Part shown: in pieces, positions 34,779-42,009 of the stretch
How the letters are laid out: every line of letters starts with the position of its first letter
Position numbering within the stretch: the first letter of the stretch is position 1
Assembly (NCBI GenBank): GCA_934699585.1
Contig: CAKUWY010000019.1
Span: forward strand, 1 to 62,792
From: an uncultured Fibrobacter sp.
GTDB lineage: Bacteria > Fibrobacterota > Fibrobacteria > Fibrobacterales > Fibrobacteraceae
DNA: 62,792 nucleotides
Reading direction: 5' to 3'
Made by a program: the position numbers and the translations under genes
Notes under the pieces: model-generated
Seen by the model: only the letters and a program-made list of their open reading frames with translations
What the model was told of the DNA's origin: nothing
Databases searched by the model: none

Positions 34779-34877
34779 ATAGTAAACGACAAGAGATTTT
34801 TCCTAATAAAACGATGACCCCGGCACCAGGGCCGGGGTGACAATAGGAAATTGGAAATTATTAATGTCGTTTACTAT
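34779..34877. repeat. 99-bp element with perfect 13-bp inverted ends
   Basis: ATAGTAAACGACA (34779-34791) and TGTCGTTTACTAT (34865-34877) are exact inverted repeats. Between them is a GC hairpin (ACCCCGGC...GCCGGGGT). No open reading frame and no obvious target-site duplication are seen. It could be a miniature mobile element or a large stem structure. Confidence 0.55.
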
Positions 34878-34890
34878 AAAAGTAATAAAA

Positions 34891-34914
34891 ATCCCGGGCA
34901 TCGCTGCTCGGGAT
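34891..34914 (-). terminator. Rho-independent terminator of dnaJ
   Basis: On the minus strand ATCCCGAGCA and TGCCCGGGAT form a 10-bp stem with a 4-base loop and are followed by TTTTTATTACTTTT. It lies about 90 bp after the dnaJ stop. Confidence 0.65.
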
Positions 34915-34924
34915 AAATTTTATC

Positions 34925-34975
34925 TGGATCCTTCGACTTCGTTTATCCCGGATTTGTTACGGGACTCTGGATGAC
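34925..34975. repeat. GGATCCTTCG...GGATGAC dispersed repeat
   Basis: It begins TGGATCCTTCGACTTCG and ends ACTCTGGATGAC. Shorter or longer members are at 39605-39672, 44054-44086 (inside grpE) and 49085-49117. Confidence 0.65.
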
Positions 34976-35000
34976 TTCTTCCGAAACTAGCCTCTAGTCT

Positions 35001-36146
35001 CTACTTAAACAGATTCTTCATCTTCTCGAGGAAGCTTTCTTCCTGGGCGGTTTCCTTGTCGTGCCTGAGTTCCGCGAGCTTCTGGTAGAGTTCCTTCTCT
35101 TCGCGGCTAAGGTCCTTCGGGATTTCCACGCCGATGTTCACGTAGAGGCTTCCACGGTCGCCGCGCTTGTTCAGCGGGTACAGACCCTGTTCGCGCAGGC
35201 GCAAAATGCTTCCGGCCTGAGTGCCGGCTGCAATCTTGATCTGCACTTCGCCTCCGTCCAGCGTGGGGATTCTCTGCGTACCGCCAAGAACCAGCTTATG
35301 GACCGGCACCTTGATTTCGCAATGCAAATCGTCGCCTTCACGGGTGTAGAAGTCGTCGGGCTTTTCGGCAATGACCGCCAGCAAGTCGCCGCAGGCACCG
35401 CCGCGAGGCCCGCAGTTGCCTTCGCCACGCAGGTTCAGGTACTGGCCCTCGGCAACGCCCGCCGGAATTTTGATGGAGATTTCTTCCGTTTCCTGCACAC
35501 GGCCCTCGCCGTGGCAATGCTGGCAGGGCTTCGAAATAACCTCTCCCATACCGTTACAGGTGGGGCAGGCGCTTTCGGTAATCATCTGGAAAAATCCGCC
35601 CGTAGAGCGACGCACACGACCCGTTCCATGACAGGTGCTACATTCCTTAATGTCGGAACCGCCCTTGCCGTTACATTCCGTACAAGGCGTATAGCGTTTC
35701 AAGCGAACCTTCTTGGTGCAACCCTCGAAGATTTCCTTGTAGCTGAGCGCCACCTTGATCTGCAAGTCGTTTCCGCGGGGAGGACCGGCCTTGCGAGCAC
35801 CGCCACGACGGCCACCGCCGCCAAAGCCGAATCCGCCACCGAAAATATCGCCGAAGTTCGCAAAGATATCCTCGAAAGAGAATCCCTGGCCGCCGAATCC
35901 GCCGCCACCAAAACCGCCACCGGGGGCGTTGAAGCCGAACTGGTCGTACTGTTTACGCTTTTCGGGGTTGCTGAGCACGTCGTAGGCCTCGGCAGCTTCC
36001 TTGAACTTCTCTTCGGCTTCCTTGTCGCCCGGATTCTTGTCCGGGTGGTACTTGATGGCAAGCTTCTTGTAGGCGTGCTTGATCTCGTCAGCACTCGCGT
36101 CCTTGCCGACGCCTAGAACTTCGTAATAATCTCTTTTTTCAGCCAT
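35001..36146 (-). CDS. dnaJ: Chaperone protein DnaJ
   Basis: The 381-residue protein has the J domain (KRDYYEVLGVGKDASADEIKHAYKKLAIKYHPDKNPG with HPD), a Gly/Phe-rich segment (about 75-125), four CxxCxGxG zinc motifs (CTECNGKG, CSTCHGTG, CPTCNGMG, CQHCHGEG) and the C-terminal substrate-binding domains. It delivers substrates to DnaK and stimulates its ATPase. It is downstream of dnaK on the same strand, separated by a 196-bp hairpin repeat region that may uncouple them. It ends at a terminator near 34900. Confidence 0.97.
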   Translation of the reverse strand: MAEKRDYYEVLGVGKDASADEIKHAYKKLAIKYHPDKNPGDKEAEEKFKEAAEAYDVLSNPEKRKQYDQFGFNAPGGGFGGGGFGGQGFSFEDIFANFGDIFGGGFGFGGGGRRGGARKAGPPRGNDLQIKVALSYKEIFEGCTKKVRLKRYTPCTECNGKGGSDIKECSTCHGTGRVRRSTGGFFQMITESACPTCNGMGEVISKPCQHCHGEGRVQETEEISIKIPAGVAEGQYLNLRGEGNCGPRGGACGDLLAVIAEKPDDFYTREGDDLHCEIKVPVHKLVLGGTQRIPTLDGGEVQIKIAAGTQAGSILRLREQGLYPLNKRGDRGSLYVNIGVEIPKDLSREEKELYQKLAELRHDKETAQEESFLEKMKNLFK

Positions 36147-36342
36147 AACAGGTCGCTCCTTCGGAGCTTTGAGGTCGGGGCTTCCGCCCCTTTGGGGTAT
36201 GGGGTCGTGCCTAAAGGCACTTTGAGGTCAAACGTTCGCTTATCTATATACGCTCAAAGCGCAGCGACCTCTTGGCTCACAGGGAGCCGCAAGGCGACCG
36301 CGCTCATTGCTCATAGCGAGCTTGCGAGCGACCTCACACCTA
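36147..36342. repeat. Hairpin-TTTGAGG repeat array between dnaK and dnaJ
   Basis: Successive units are GCTCC-TTC-GGAGC then TTTGAGGTC; GGGGC-TTCC-GCCCC then TTTGGGGTATGGGGTC; GTGCC-TAAA-GGCAC then TTTGAGGTC. Further degenerate copies follow up to CGACCTCACACC. Stems differ completely while the spacer word is kept. Confidence 0.7.
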
Positions 36343-38244
36343 TTAGTCCACCACTTCCGCGTCGACGACTTCCGGACCGTCGCCCTTCTTGTCGTTCTTC
36401 GGCTGTTCAGAAGCACCCGGCTGCGGACCCGGCTGAGCCTGGTTTGCACCGGCGGCCTGGGCCATGGAACTGATCATGCCCTGGAGCTTGTCCATAGCGG
36501 CCTTGATCTCTTCCTTAGTGCCGTTGTCCTTCTTGGCCTTGATGTCGTCAATGGCAGCCTGCAGCTGGCTCTTGGTGTCGGCCGGGAGCTTGTCGCCGAA
36601 TTCCTTGAGCTGGCCTTCAGCCTGGTAAGCCATCTGTTCGGCCTGGTTCTTGATGTCCACCAGTTCGCGCTGTTCCTTATCCTTGGCAGCGTTGGCTTCG
36701 GCATCCTTCACCATCTTGTTGATTTCGTCCTCGGAAAGGCCGCTGGAAGAAGTAATCTTGATGGACTGTTCCTTGCCGGTTTCCTTGTCCTTGGCAGACA
36801 CATGCACAATGCCGTTTGCGTCGATATCGAAGGTCACTTCGATCTGCGGCACGCCACGCGGCTTCTTCGGGAGGTCGGTCAAGTCGAACTTGCCGAGCGT
36901 ACGGTTGTCGCGGGCAAATTCGCGTTCGCCCTGGAGCACGTGAATCGTCACGGCCGGCTGGTTGTCTTCGGCGGTAGAGAACACCTGGCTCTTCTTGGTC
37001 GGAATCGTAGTGTTACGGTCGATGAGCTTGGTCATCACGCCACCGAGAGTTTCGATACCCAAGGAAAGCGGGGTCACGTCGAGGAGCAACACGTCCTTCA
37101 CGGAGGAGTCGCCGCTAAGCACGGCACCCTGGACGGCAGCACCGATAGCCACCACTTCGTCCGGGTTCACAGTCTTGTTCGGTTCCTTGCCGAAGAACTT
37201 CTTCACGGCTTCCTGCACGGCCGGGATACGGGTAGAACCACCGACCAGGATCACTTCGTCGATTTCGCTCATGGAGAGGCCGGAGTCGGCGATAGCCTTG
37301 CGGCACGGTTCCATGGAGCGTTCCACCAGGTGGGCGGTCAGCTGGTCAAACTTTGCACGGCTGAGCGTGAGGTCCAAATGTTTCGGGCCCGAAGCGTCGG
37401 CAGTGATGAAGGGGAGGTTGATGTTCGTGGAAGTCGTGGCAGACAGGTCAATCTTAGCCTTTTCGGCGGCGTCCTTCAAACGCTGCAGGGCCATCTTGTC
37501 CTTCTTCAGGTCGATGCCCGGATTGTCCTTCTTGAATTCGTCGTTGATCCAGTCGATAATCACTTCGTCGAAGTTGTCACCGCCGAGCATCGTATCGCCG
37601 TTGGTGGCCTTCACGCTGAACATGCCGTCGTCGATTTCGAGGATGGAGATATCGAACGTACCGCCACCGAGGTCATAGACGGCGACCTTTTCGCTCTTCT
37701 TGGAGTCAAGACCGTAGGCAAGTGCAGCAGCCGTCGGTTCGTTCACGATACGGAGCACTTCGAGGCCAGCAATTTTACCGGCATCCTTCGTAGCCTGACG
37801 CTGGGAGTCGTTAAAGTAGGCGGGGACCGTAATCACGGCCTGGGTCACCGGCTGGCCGAGGTAGTCTTCGGCAATCTTCTTCATGGTCTGGAGAACCATG
37901 GCGGAAATTTCAGGAGGAGCAAACTGCTTGTCGTCCACCTGCACGCGCACCGGGTCAGAACCCGTGCCCACCAGCTTGTAGGGCATGTTCTTTTCGGCAG
38001 CGGAGCATTCGCCGGCGGTACGGCCCATGAAACGCTTGATGGAGTAGATAGTCTTTTCGGGGTTGGTGATGGCCTGACGCTTTGCCACGTGGCCCACCAG
38101 ACGTTCGCCGTTCTTGCCGAAAGCGACAATGGACGGGGTGGTGCGGAAACCTTCCGCGTTAGCGATGACGACCGGCTTGCCGCCTTCCATCACGGACACG
38201 CAGCTGTTGGTCGTTCCCAAGTCAATACCGATAATCTTGCTCAT
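36343..38244 (-). CDS. dnaK: Molecular chaperone DnaK (Hsp70)
   Basis: The 633-residue protein is full-length Hsp70: ATPase domain with IIGIDLGTTNSCVSVMEGG, VITVPAYFNDSQRQATKDAG, VYDLGGGTFDISIL and ILVGGSTRIPAVQ, the linker VLLLDVTPLSLGIET, the peptide-binding domain and a C-terminal lid ending in a Gln/Gly/Pro-rich tail with EVVDAEVVD. It is the central ATP-driven folding chaperone with DnaJ and GrpE, both encoded in this window. The start follows TAGGAG by 7 bases. A sigma-54 type promoter lies 75-91 bp upstream. Confidence 0.98.
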   Translation of the reverse strand: MSKIIGIDLGTTNSCVSVMEGGKPVVIANAEGFRTTPSIVAFGKNGERLVGHVAKRQAITNPEKTIYSIKRFMGRTAGECSAAEKNMPYKLVGTGSDPVRVQVDDKQFAPPEISAMVLQTMKKIAEDYLGQPVTQAVITVPAYFNDSQRQATKDAGKIAGLEVLRIVNEPTAAALAYGLDSKKSEKVAVYDLGGGTFDISILEIDDGMFSVKATNGDTMLGGDNFDEVIIDWINDEFKKDNPGIDLKKDKMALQRLKDAAEKAKIDLSATTSTNINLPFITADASGPKHLDLTLSRAKFDQLTAHLVERSMEPCRKAIADSGLSMSEIDEVILVGGSTRIPAVQEAVKKFFGKEPNKTVNPDEVVAIGAAVQGAVLSGDSSVKDVLLLDVTPLSLGIETLGGVMTKLIDRNTTIPTKKSQVFSTAEDNQPAVTIHVLQGEREFARDNRTLGKFDLTDLPKKPRGVPQIEVTFDIDANGIVHVSAKDKETGKEQSIKITSSSGLSEDEINKMVKDAEANAAKDKEQRELVDIKNQAEQMAYQAEGQLKEFGDKLPADTKSQLQAAIDDIKAKKDNGTKEEIKAAMDKLQGMISSMAQAAGANQAQPGPQPGASEQPKNDKKGDGPEVVDAEVVD

Positions 38245-38318
38245 AATGAGTCTCCTATTTTAAATTCTTGCCGCCCGCGAATCAATCTGAACGGGGCGAT
38301 TTTTTACGCCCATACATA

Positions 38319-38335
38319 AGCAAAACCCGTGCCAA
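38319..38335 (-). promoter_or_regulatory. Sigma-54 type -24/-12 promoter upstream of dnaK
   Basis: On the minus strand TTGGCACG, four bases, then TTGCT matches the consensus YTGGCACG-N4-TTGCW exactly (TGGCACG at 38334-38328, TTGC at 38323-38320). The expected transcript start is near 38309, about 65 bases before the dnaK ATG. No CIRCE element is seen there. Confidence 0.55.
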
Positions 38336-38435
38336 ATGCTAATAACTGGCAAAAAACGGCCATTTTGTTTCGTTCTGAAACAAGAAAAAGCCCTAAAAAG
38401 GACCAAAATCGCCGTGTTTCATATTAAAACGGTGC

Positions 38436-38690
38436 CCGCGGGATGTCATCCCCGCCACCATCTTGTCATCCCCGCGAAGGCGGGCGGACAGCACTTAGCA
38501 CTTTAGTGCTTAGTGCGCATGGCCACCAAGGTGGGGATCTCCCTGCCACCCTGGACCCAGGAGCGCAGCGATAGGGGATAGGGTCCATAAAAGGAGGGGA
38601 GGGGGAAGCATCCCCCTGGTTCGCACTTCGTCGCTCTCCACCCCCTCTCCTAGGGGGCCACCCCCTAAAACCCCCGGCCCTTCAAAAAAA
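38436..38690. repeat. Mixed intergenic repeats (TGTCATCCCCGC type and C/G tracts)
   Basis: It contains two TGTCATCCCCGC copies, a near-palindrome GCACTTAGCAC-TTTA-GTGCTTAGTGC (about 38491-38516), GGAGCGCAGCGATAGGGGATAGG, and C/G-rich tracts around GGGGGAAGC and CCCCCTCTCCTAGGGGGCCACCCCC. No gene is seen in the 506 bp between dnaK and the next gene apart from the promoters. An inverted pair CAACTGT / ACAGTTG (38694-38716) with an embedded TTGACA may be a promoter-operator for the gene at 38751. Confidence 0.6.
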
Positions 38691-38750
38691 TTTCAACTGT
38701 TAATTTTTGACAGTTGTTTGAATGTATATTAAGGGGTAGAGGGCAAGATT

Positions 38751-39185
38751 ATGAAAAACGTTAACGAGTTTGATCTTGAAGATACAAGGGATGTGGTTCT
38801 TTGCGTCATTGTCCCGTTTGTTCTATTTTGGGGTGGAATTTTGTTAGCCTCGTTTTTTCCTTATGTACTTATTAAGCCTTTAGGATTGTTTCCGTTCTTT
38901 GTATATGTTTATTTTGGGTCAAATTTGTCCGTGCGCCCTGTATTTAGGAATATGTTGTTGTTGGACAGTGTATTTGGACTTGTGTCTATAGGCTTTGTTT
39001 TATGCGTTTTCATCGTGTTGGTCATTTTGGATGTGTGGCCAGATGTTCTTTTTTTGAATAATTTTGTCAGTTCTTCGCTGGTAAACGCACCTCTTTTACT
39101 AGTATTTATATTCTTTGGTGCGATGTCTGTTGGTGGTAATATGCGTTGGGGATGCTGGGACGAGGAATGGCCTGATAAAGAATAA
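38751..39185 (+). CDS. Hypothetical four-helix membrane protein
   Basis: The 144-residue protein has an acidic N-terminus (KNVNEFDLEDTRD) and four hydrophobic segments at about 16-37, 42-60, 66-92 and 100-122, ending in a polar tail (MRWGCWDEEWPDKE). Codon use is AT-rich and unlike the chaperone genes. No family is recognised. It has its own likely promoter (TTGACA near 38706) beside an inverted repeat. It stands between the chaperones and the toxin-antitoxin patch. Confidence 0.65.
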   Translation: MKNVNEFDLEDTRDVVLCVIVPFVLFWGGILLASFFPYVLIKPLGLFPFFVYVYFGSNLSVRPVFRNMLLLDSVFGLVSIGFVLCVFIVLVILDVWPDVLFLNNFVSSSLVNAPLLLVFIFFGAMSVGGNMRWGCWDEEWPDKE

Positions 39186-39257
39186 ATTGTTATAAATACA
39201 GGCGTTGATTGACAACACTTTATGGGTCAAATCAAAAAAATATTAGAAGAAACAAAA

Positions 39258-39524
39258 ATGAACTATACAGCCAAACTTATCAGGGAAAAAGACGGCGGAT
39301 ACTCGGTAGGGTTCCCAGATTTGGACGGCTGCTTTACCCAGGGCAATACTCTCGAAGAGGCTCTCGCCAACGCAAAGGAAGCAATGGAATTGACCCTAGA
39401 AGATGTGTTCGATGGCTGCCCTCTTCCAGAATGTAAGACCAAAGCGAACGAAGAAAAGGGATTCTACCGAATTGACGTAGACCCCGAACTCGCTGCAAGA
39501 TTCCTTAAATCAACCGCCCCGTGA
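39258..39524 (+). CDS. hicB: HicB-like antitoxin, orphan
   Basis: The 88-residue protein from the ATG at 39258 has the HicB fold: MNYTAKLIREKDGGYSVGFPDLDGCFTQGNTLEEALANAKEAMELTLED, a partial RNase H-like domain, followed by a short tail (FYRIDVDPELAARFLKS). An in-frame ATG at 39222 would add 12 residues and is less likely. No HicA toxin (about 60 aa with GSH motif) is found on either side, and the tail is too short for the usual RHH or HTH domain, so this may be a solitary HicB or a remnant of a system. Confidence 0.8.
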   Translation: MNYTAKLIREKDGGYSVGFPDLDGCFTQGNTLEEALANAKEAMELTLEDVFDGCPLPECKTKANEEKGFYRIDVDPELAARFLKSTAP

Positions 39525-39604
39525 CCCAACATAACCTAAATCCACTATGGATTCGGGGTCTTAGGGGCAGAGCCCCTAGGCGAGAGGGTAGCGAAAGACC
39601 CGGC

Positions 39605-39672
39605 TAGATCCTTCGACTACGCAACTTTGTTGCGGAGTTTACCCTGAGCAGAGTCGAAGGACTCAGGATGAC
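39605..39672. repeat. GATCCTTCGAC...GGATGAC dispersed repeat
   Basis: It reads AGATCCTTCGACTACG, a hairpin CGCAACTTTGTTGCG, ACCCTGAGCAGAGTCGAAGG, then ACTCAGGATGACAC. The outer arms CCTTCGACT/AGTCGAAGG are inverted, so the unit folds as one long hairpin. It lies between the convergent hicB and higA. Confidence 0.7.
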
Positions 39673-39707
39673 ACAGCCGGGGCTGAAGCGAGGGGGAGGC
39701 TTCCCCC

Positions 39708-40016
39708 TTACGCAGATTGCTTAGTAAGGCTTACGCAATGCCGGCCTTTTCGGGCGACAAGTTCGTAACCCAGAGAGGAAAGCAGGGCATTCAGAGTTTT
39801 TAGCGTTATATTTACGGGCTGCATGGCGCGCAAGTTCTGAATCACCGAGGTTGAAATGCCCGATGCCTTTGACAAGGCCCGCACGCTTATATCCTGCTCG
39901 GACATAGCATCCAACAGTAGCTCCGATAGCAAAAAGTTCGCATATTCCTTTTCAAACGCCTCTTTCTGTTTCGGGTCTTCCATGACCCTTTCAAAAGTCG
40001 ATTTAGTTTTTTTCAT
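39708..40016 (-). CDS. higA: HigA-type XRE-family antitoxin
   Basis: The 102-residue protein has a Cro/CI helix-turn-helix (about 42-95; LLDAMSEQDISVRALSKASGISTSVIQNLRAMQPVNITLKTLNALLSSLGYEL). The N-terminal 35 residues (KSTFERVMEDPKQKEAFEKEYANFLLSE) are the linker seen in antitoxins of Gp49-type toxins. Its start overlaps the toxin gene by 14 bases. It should bind toxin and repress the operon. Confidence 0.88.
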   Translation of the reverse strand: MKKTKSTFERVMEDPKQKEAFEKEYANFLLSELLLDAMSEQDISVRALSKASGISTSVIQNLRAMQPVNITLKTLNALLSSLGYELVARKGRHCVSLTKQSA

Positions 40017-40389
40017 AGTATTCGTCCCTTAAAATCCGTTCGTTGTAGTTTTGCATAGCGAGTTGAGCCCGTTCTTTTTCCTCTTCAGGCAATTTCTGCG
40101 ATTTCTTACGAAAAGCGTTAGTCACGATGATTTTCTTGCCTGTATAGAAAAAGGACAAAAATCGATCCGGCTGTGGTTTGAACGCAAAAATCTTGTCACC
40201 CTCGTTCCTGAATTTTGTAATATCCGAGATCCTTCCAAAATCGCCAATCCGCTTAAAAAGCATCAGCACTTTGCGCTTCTGAACGTCACTCAATCCATTA
40301 AAATATTCTAAAGCTTGGCTTTCTCCTTGTTCGTTATAGAACCATTCTATGGTAAAGCATGGGCCTTCATAGGCAACATATTCCTTCAT
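40003..40389 (-). CDS. higB: HigB-type (Gp49/DUF891) toxin, RelE superfamily
   Basis: The 128-residue protein from the ATG at 40389, preceded by AAAGGAG, has the Gp49-like pattern: GESQALEYFNGLSDVQKRKVLMLFKRIGDFGRI, KFRNEGDKIFAFKPQPDRFLSFFYTGKKIIVTNAFRKKSQKLPEEEKERAQLAMQNY. These proteins cleave mRNA at the ribosome. The order toxin then antitoxin is the usual one for HigBA. A TTGACA-N17-TACATT promoter sits at 40422-40394, almost touching the start codon. Confidence 0.88.
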   Translation of the reverse strand: MKEYVAYEGPCFTIEWFYNEQGESQALEYFNGLSDVQKRKVLMLFKRIGDFGRISDITKFRNEGDKIFAFKPQPDRFLSFFYTGKKIIVTNAFRKKSQKLPEEEKERAQLAMQNYNERILRDEYYEKN

Positions 40390-40437
40390 TCCAAATGTAT
40401 CTCCTTTTTGATACAGTGTCAAGAGTAATAAACAAAA

Positions 40438-40502
40438 AAAAGCCGGCTTTTGATATATAAAACTCCCAATATTCATTGGGGATATAGCAAAAGTCGGCTT
40501 TT
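40438..40502. terminator. Long bidirectional hairpin upstream of higB
   Basis: AAAAGCCGGCTTTTG (40438-40452) pairs with CAAAAGTCGGCTTTT (40488-40502), with an inner hairpin TCCCAAT/ATTGGGGA. On the minus strand it ends in eight T, and on the plus strand in TTTT. It probably insulates the HigBA promoter from transcription coming from the right. Confidence 0.6.
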
Positions 40503-40615
40503 CTAGTCGAACTTGGCTTGTAAGCGGAAATCCGCTACCGGTGCCTGTCAGGGGATAATATACAAAAATAGCAGAAGGAAAACAATATTTGGGGAGGAAC
40601 TTAATCTTTATTTCA

Positions 40616-40657
40616 TTGACATTTCCCCGTTATAAATGTACTTTAGACCTTGGTCTA
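40616..40657 (+). promoter_or_regulatory. Promoter with palindromic operator before the DUF2442 gene
   Basis: TTGACA (40616-40621), 17 bp, TACTTT (40639-40644), then an inverted repeat TAGACC-TT-GGTCTA (40644-40657) at the expected transcript start. The ATG is at 40661. The placement fits an autorepressor. Confidence 0.55.
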
Positions 40658-40660
40658 GAT

Positions 40661-40894
40661 ATGCTTCATGTGACTGACGCGAAATATATTGGCGATTACA
40701 AGATATCCGTCGAATTCAACGACGGATGCCGTTTTGTCGCTGATTTCGAAAGCGTCATCAAGTCGGACCATCGCCCCATCGTGCAGCAACTAGCAGACAT
40801 CAATACCTTTAAAGATTTCACGCTGCAAGCGCACACAATCACATGGCCAAACGGCGTCGACTCGCCCCCGAATTCATCAAGAGCCTTAAATTGA
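40661..40894 (+). CDS. DUF2442 protein with a frameshifted end
   Basis: The 77-residue frame has the DUF2442 pattern: LHVTDAKYIGDYKISVEFNDGCRFVADFESVI, FKDFTLQAHTITWPNGVD. After WPNGVD the family continues with -APEF- and a hydrophobic end. Here the reading frame gives SPPNSSRALN, whereas shifting one base gives APEFIKSLKLI and a stop at 40897-40899. A single-base loss after GTCGAC is the simplest explanation. The shifted end would overlap the next frame by ATGA, as normal for toxin-antitoxin operons. DUF2442 proteins are often paired with DUF4160; no partner is seen. Confidence 0.75.
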   Translation: MLHVTDAKYIGDYKISVEFNDGCRFVADFESVIKSDHRPIVQQLADINTFKDFTLQAHTITWPNGVDSPPNSSRALN

Positions 40895-40895
40895 T

Positions 40896-41045
40896 ATGAA
40901 CAAGCCCGAAAACTCCGCTAAATGGTCAAAAGAACGCTTCGATGCGGAACTCGAGAAAGGCTACAGCGATATGCTGAACGGCCGCGTCACGCCCGTGGAA
41001 ACCTCGGGTGTCATCCTGAGCGGACCCTGGGGCCGCAGGCGATAG
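40896..41045 (+). pseudogene. RelB/DinJ antitoxin remnant (C-terminal part)
   Basis: A 49-codon frame contains NSAKWSKERFDAELEKGYSDMLNGRVTP, nearly the same as residues 53-80 of the intact RelB at 42010 (NAAKWSKERLDAELEKGYNDMLKGRTRP). The DNA-binding N-terminus is absent and the end (SGVILSGPWGRRR) differs. It starts at an ATG overlapping the frame-corrected end of the DUF2442 gene. It probably arose by recombination between toxin-antitoxin modules. Confidence 0.75.
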
Positions 41046-41206
41046 GGGAAGTCGAAGGATCTAGGGCAAGTCTTCCGGTCACCCCCTCTCCTAAGGGGAC
41101 ACCCCCTAACACCCCTTCCTGTGAACACCGCATATAAACCAACGTAAAATAAGTTATATTTCCCCCAAATTTTTTCTTTAAATTGATTTAAAATAAGGAT
41201 TCTTTT

Positions 41207-41902
41207 ATGAATAAAATACCCCTGTTAGTTATTGTATTCACTGCTTTGACAATGTTTTTTTCTGCTTGTGGTAGCGACAAAGGCTCTAGTGCCGACGACA
41301 AATCCAATGAAAAAGTTGACAAATCCAATGAAAAAGTTGATGTAATACAAGGGAGTTTCGTAGATTCACGTGATGGAAAATCATATAAGACTGTTTTCTT
41401 GGGTGATCAGGAATGGATGGCAGAAAATCTGAATTATGCGATAGCTGGAAGTTATTGTTATGACGGGCTTGATGAAAACTGCACTGAGTTCGGGCGTTTG
41501 TACAGTTGGTACGAAGCGCAGGAAGTATGCCCAGAGGGGTGGCATTTGCCAACAGATGAAGAGTGGAATCTGATGCTGGATTTCGTTGGTGGCAAGGAGG
41601 TTGCTGGAAGAAAGTTGAAAAGCACCAGTGGATGGGAAAATAACGGTGGATGTGAAAATGATTTGAAAGGAGAATGTTGTAACGGACTTGACACTTACGG
41701 TTTTTCTGTGAAACCTTCTGGTAATTGTGCTTTTGATAATGTTTGCTTGGGAACTTTTTTTGCGGAGTTTTGGTCCAATAAAAGCCATGGTACAACCAGC
41801 GCTTACTATTGGAGTTTTTCTTTCTCTACAGATTCCGTTCTTTACTATGACGGTGAATATAGAGGTAATCGAAAGTCTGTCCGCTGTCTCAAAAATAATT
41901 AG
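41207..41902 (+). CDS. FISUMP-domain lipoprotein
   Basis: The 231-residue product has a lipoprotein signal (IPLLVIVFTALTMFFSAC, Cys near 21). A short linker follows with two copies of KSNEKVD, then one FISUMP domain (about 50-230): GSFVDSRDGKSYKTVFLGDQEWMAENLNYA, EVCPEGWHLPTDEEWNLML, VGGKEVAGRKLKSTSGW, GFSVKPSG and KSVRCLKNN. Such proteins are abundant surface lipoproteins in Fibrobacter with unproven function. It sits between the broken and the intact RelB modules. Confidence 0.9.
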   Translation: MNKIPLLVIVFTALTMFFSACGSDKGSSADDKSNEKVDKSNEKVDVIQGSFVDSRDGKSYKTVFLGDQEWMAENLNYAIAGSYCYDGLDENCTEFGRLYSWYEAQEVCPEGWHLPTDEEWNLMLDFVGGKEVAGRKLKSTSGWENNGGCENDLKGECCNGLDTYGFSVKPSGNCAFDNVCLGTFFAEFWSNKSHGTTSAYYWSFSFSTDSVLYYDGEYRGNRKSVRCLKNN

Positions 41903-41973
41903 GGTCATGACGAGTTTTTCCAGATTATCTCATTGTCAAGAGATTATTTCATCATAAAAAATCCAAAAATGTA

Positions 41974-42002
41974 TTGCATTTGTGCGGACAAAAACGTATA
42001 TT
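41974..42002 (+). promoter_or_regulatory. RelBE promoter, placed for a leaderless transcript
   Basis: TTGCAT (41974-41979), 17 bp, TATATT (41997-42002). The relB ATG is at 42010, so transcription starting about 7 bases after the -10 box would begin at or next to the start codon. No ribosome binding site is visible before the ATG. Confidence 0.55.
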
Positions 42003-42009
42003 AATAGAC

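Noticed and set aside
36307..38319. 670-codon open frame antisense to dnaK
   Set aside because: Same reason: it covers an intact dnaK, and its sequence (His/Leu/Val-rich) is typical of an antisense shadow.
38488..38520. CIRCE heat-shock operator upstream of dnaK
   Set aside because: The near-palindrome GCACTTAGCAC-TTTA-GTGCTTAGTGC contains TTAGCAC but lacks the 9-base spacer and the GAGTGCTAA arm, lies more than 240 bp from dnaK and belongs to the repeat tract.
39209..39246. Promoter for the orphan hicB
   Set aside because: TTGACA is present at 39209, but no -10 box lies at 15-19 bp; TATTAG is 26 bp away.
40387..40422. Leaderless higB
   Set aside because: Although TTGACA-N17-TACATT nearly touches the ATG, an AAAGGAG site lies at normal distance from it, so a normal leader from another promoter is at least as likely.
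40505..40555. Integron attC-like site
   Set aside because: An AGCGGA-AA-TCCGCT hairpin is present, but no core sites (GTTRRRY) flank it and no cassette or integrase is near.
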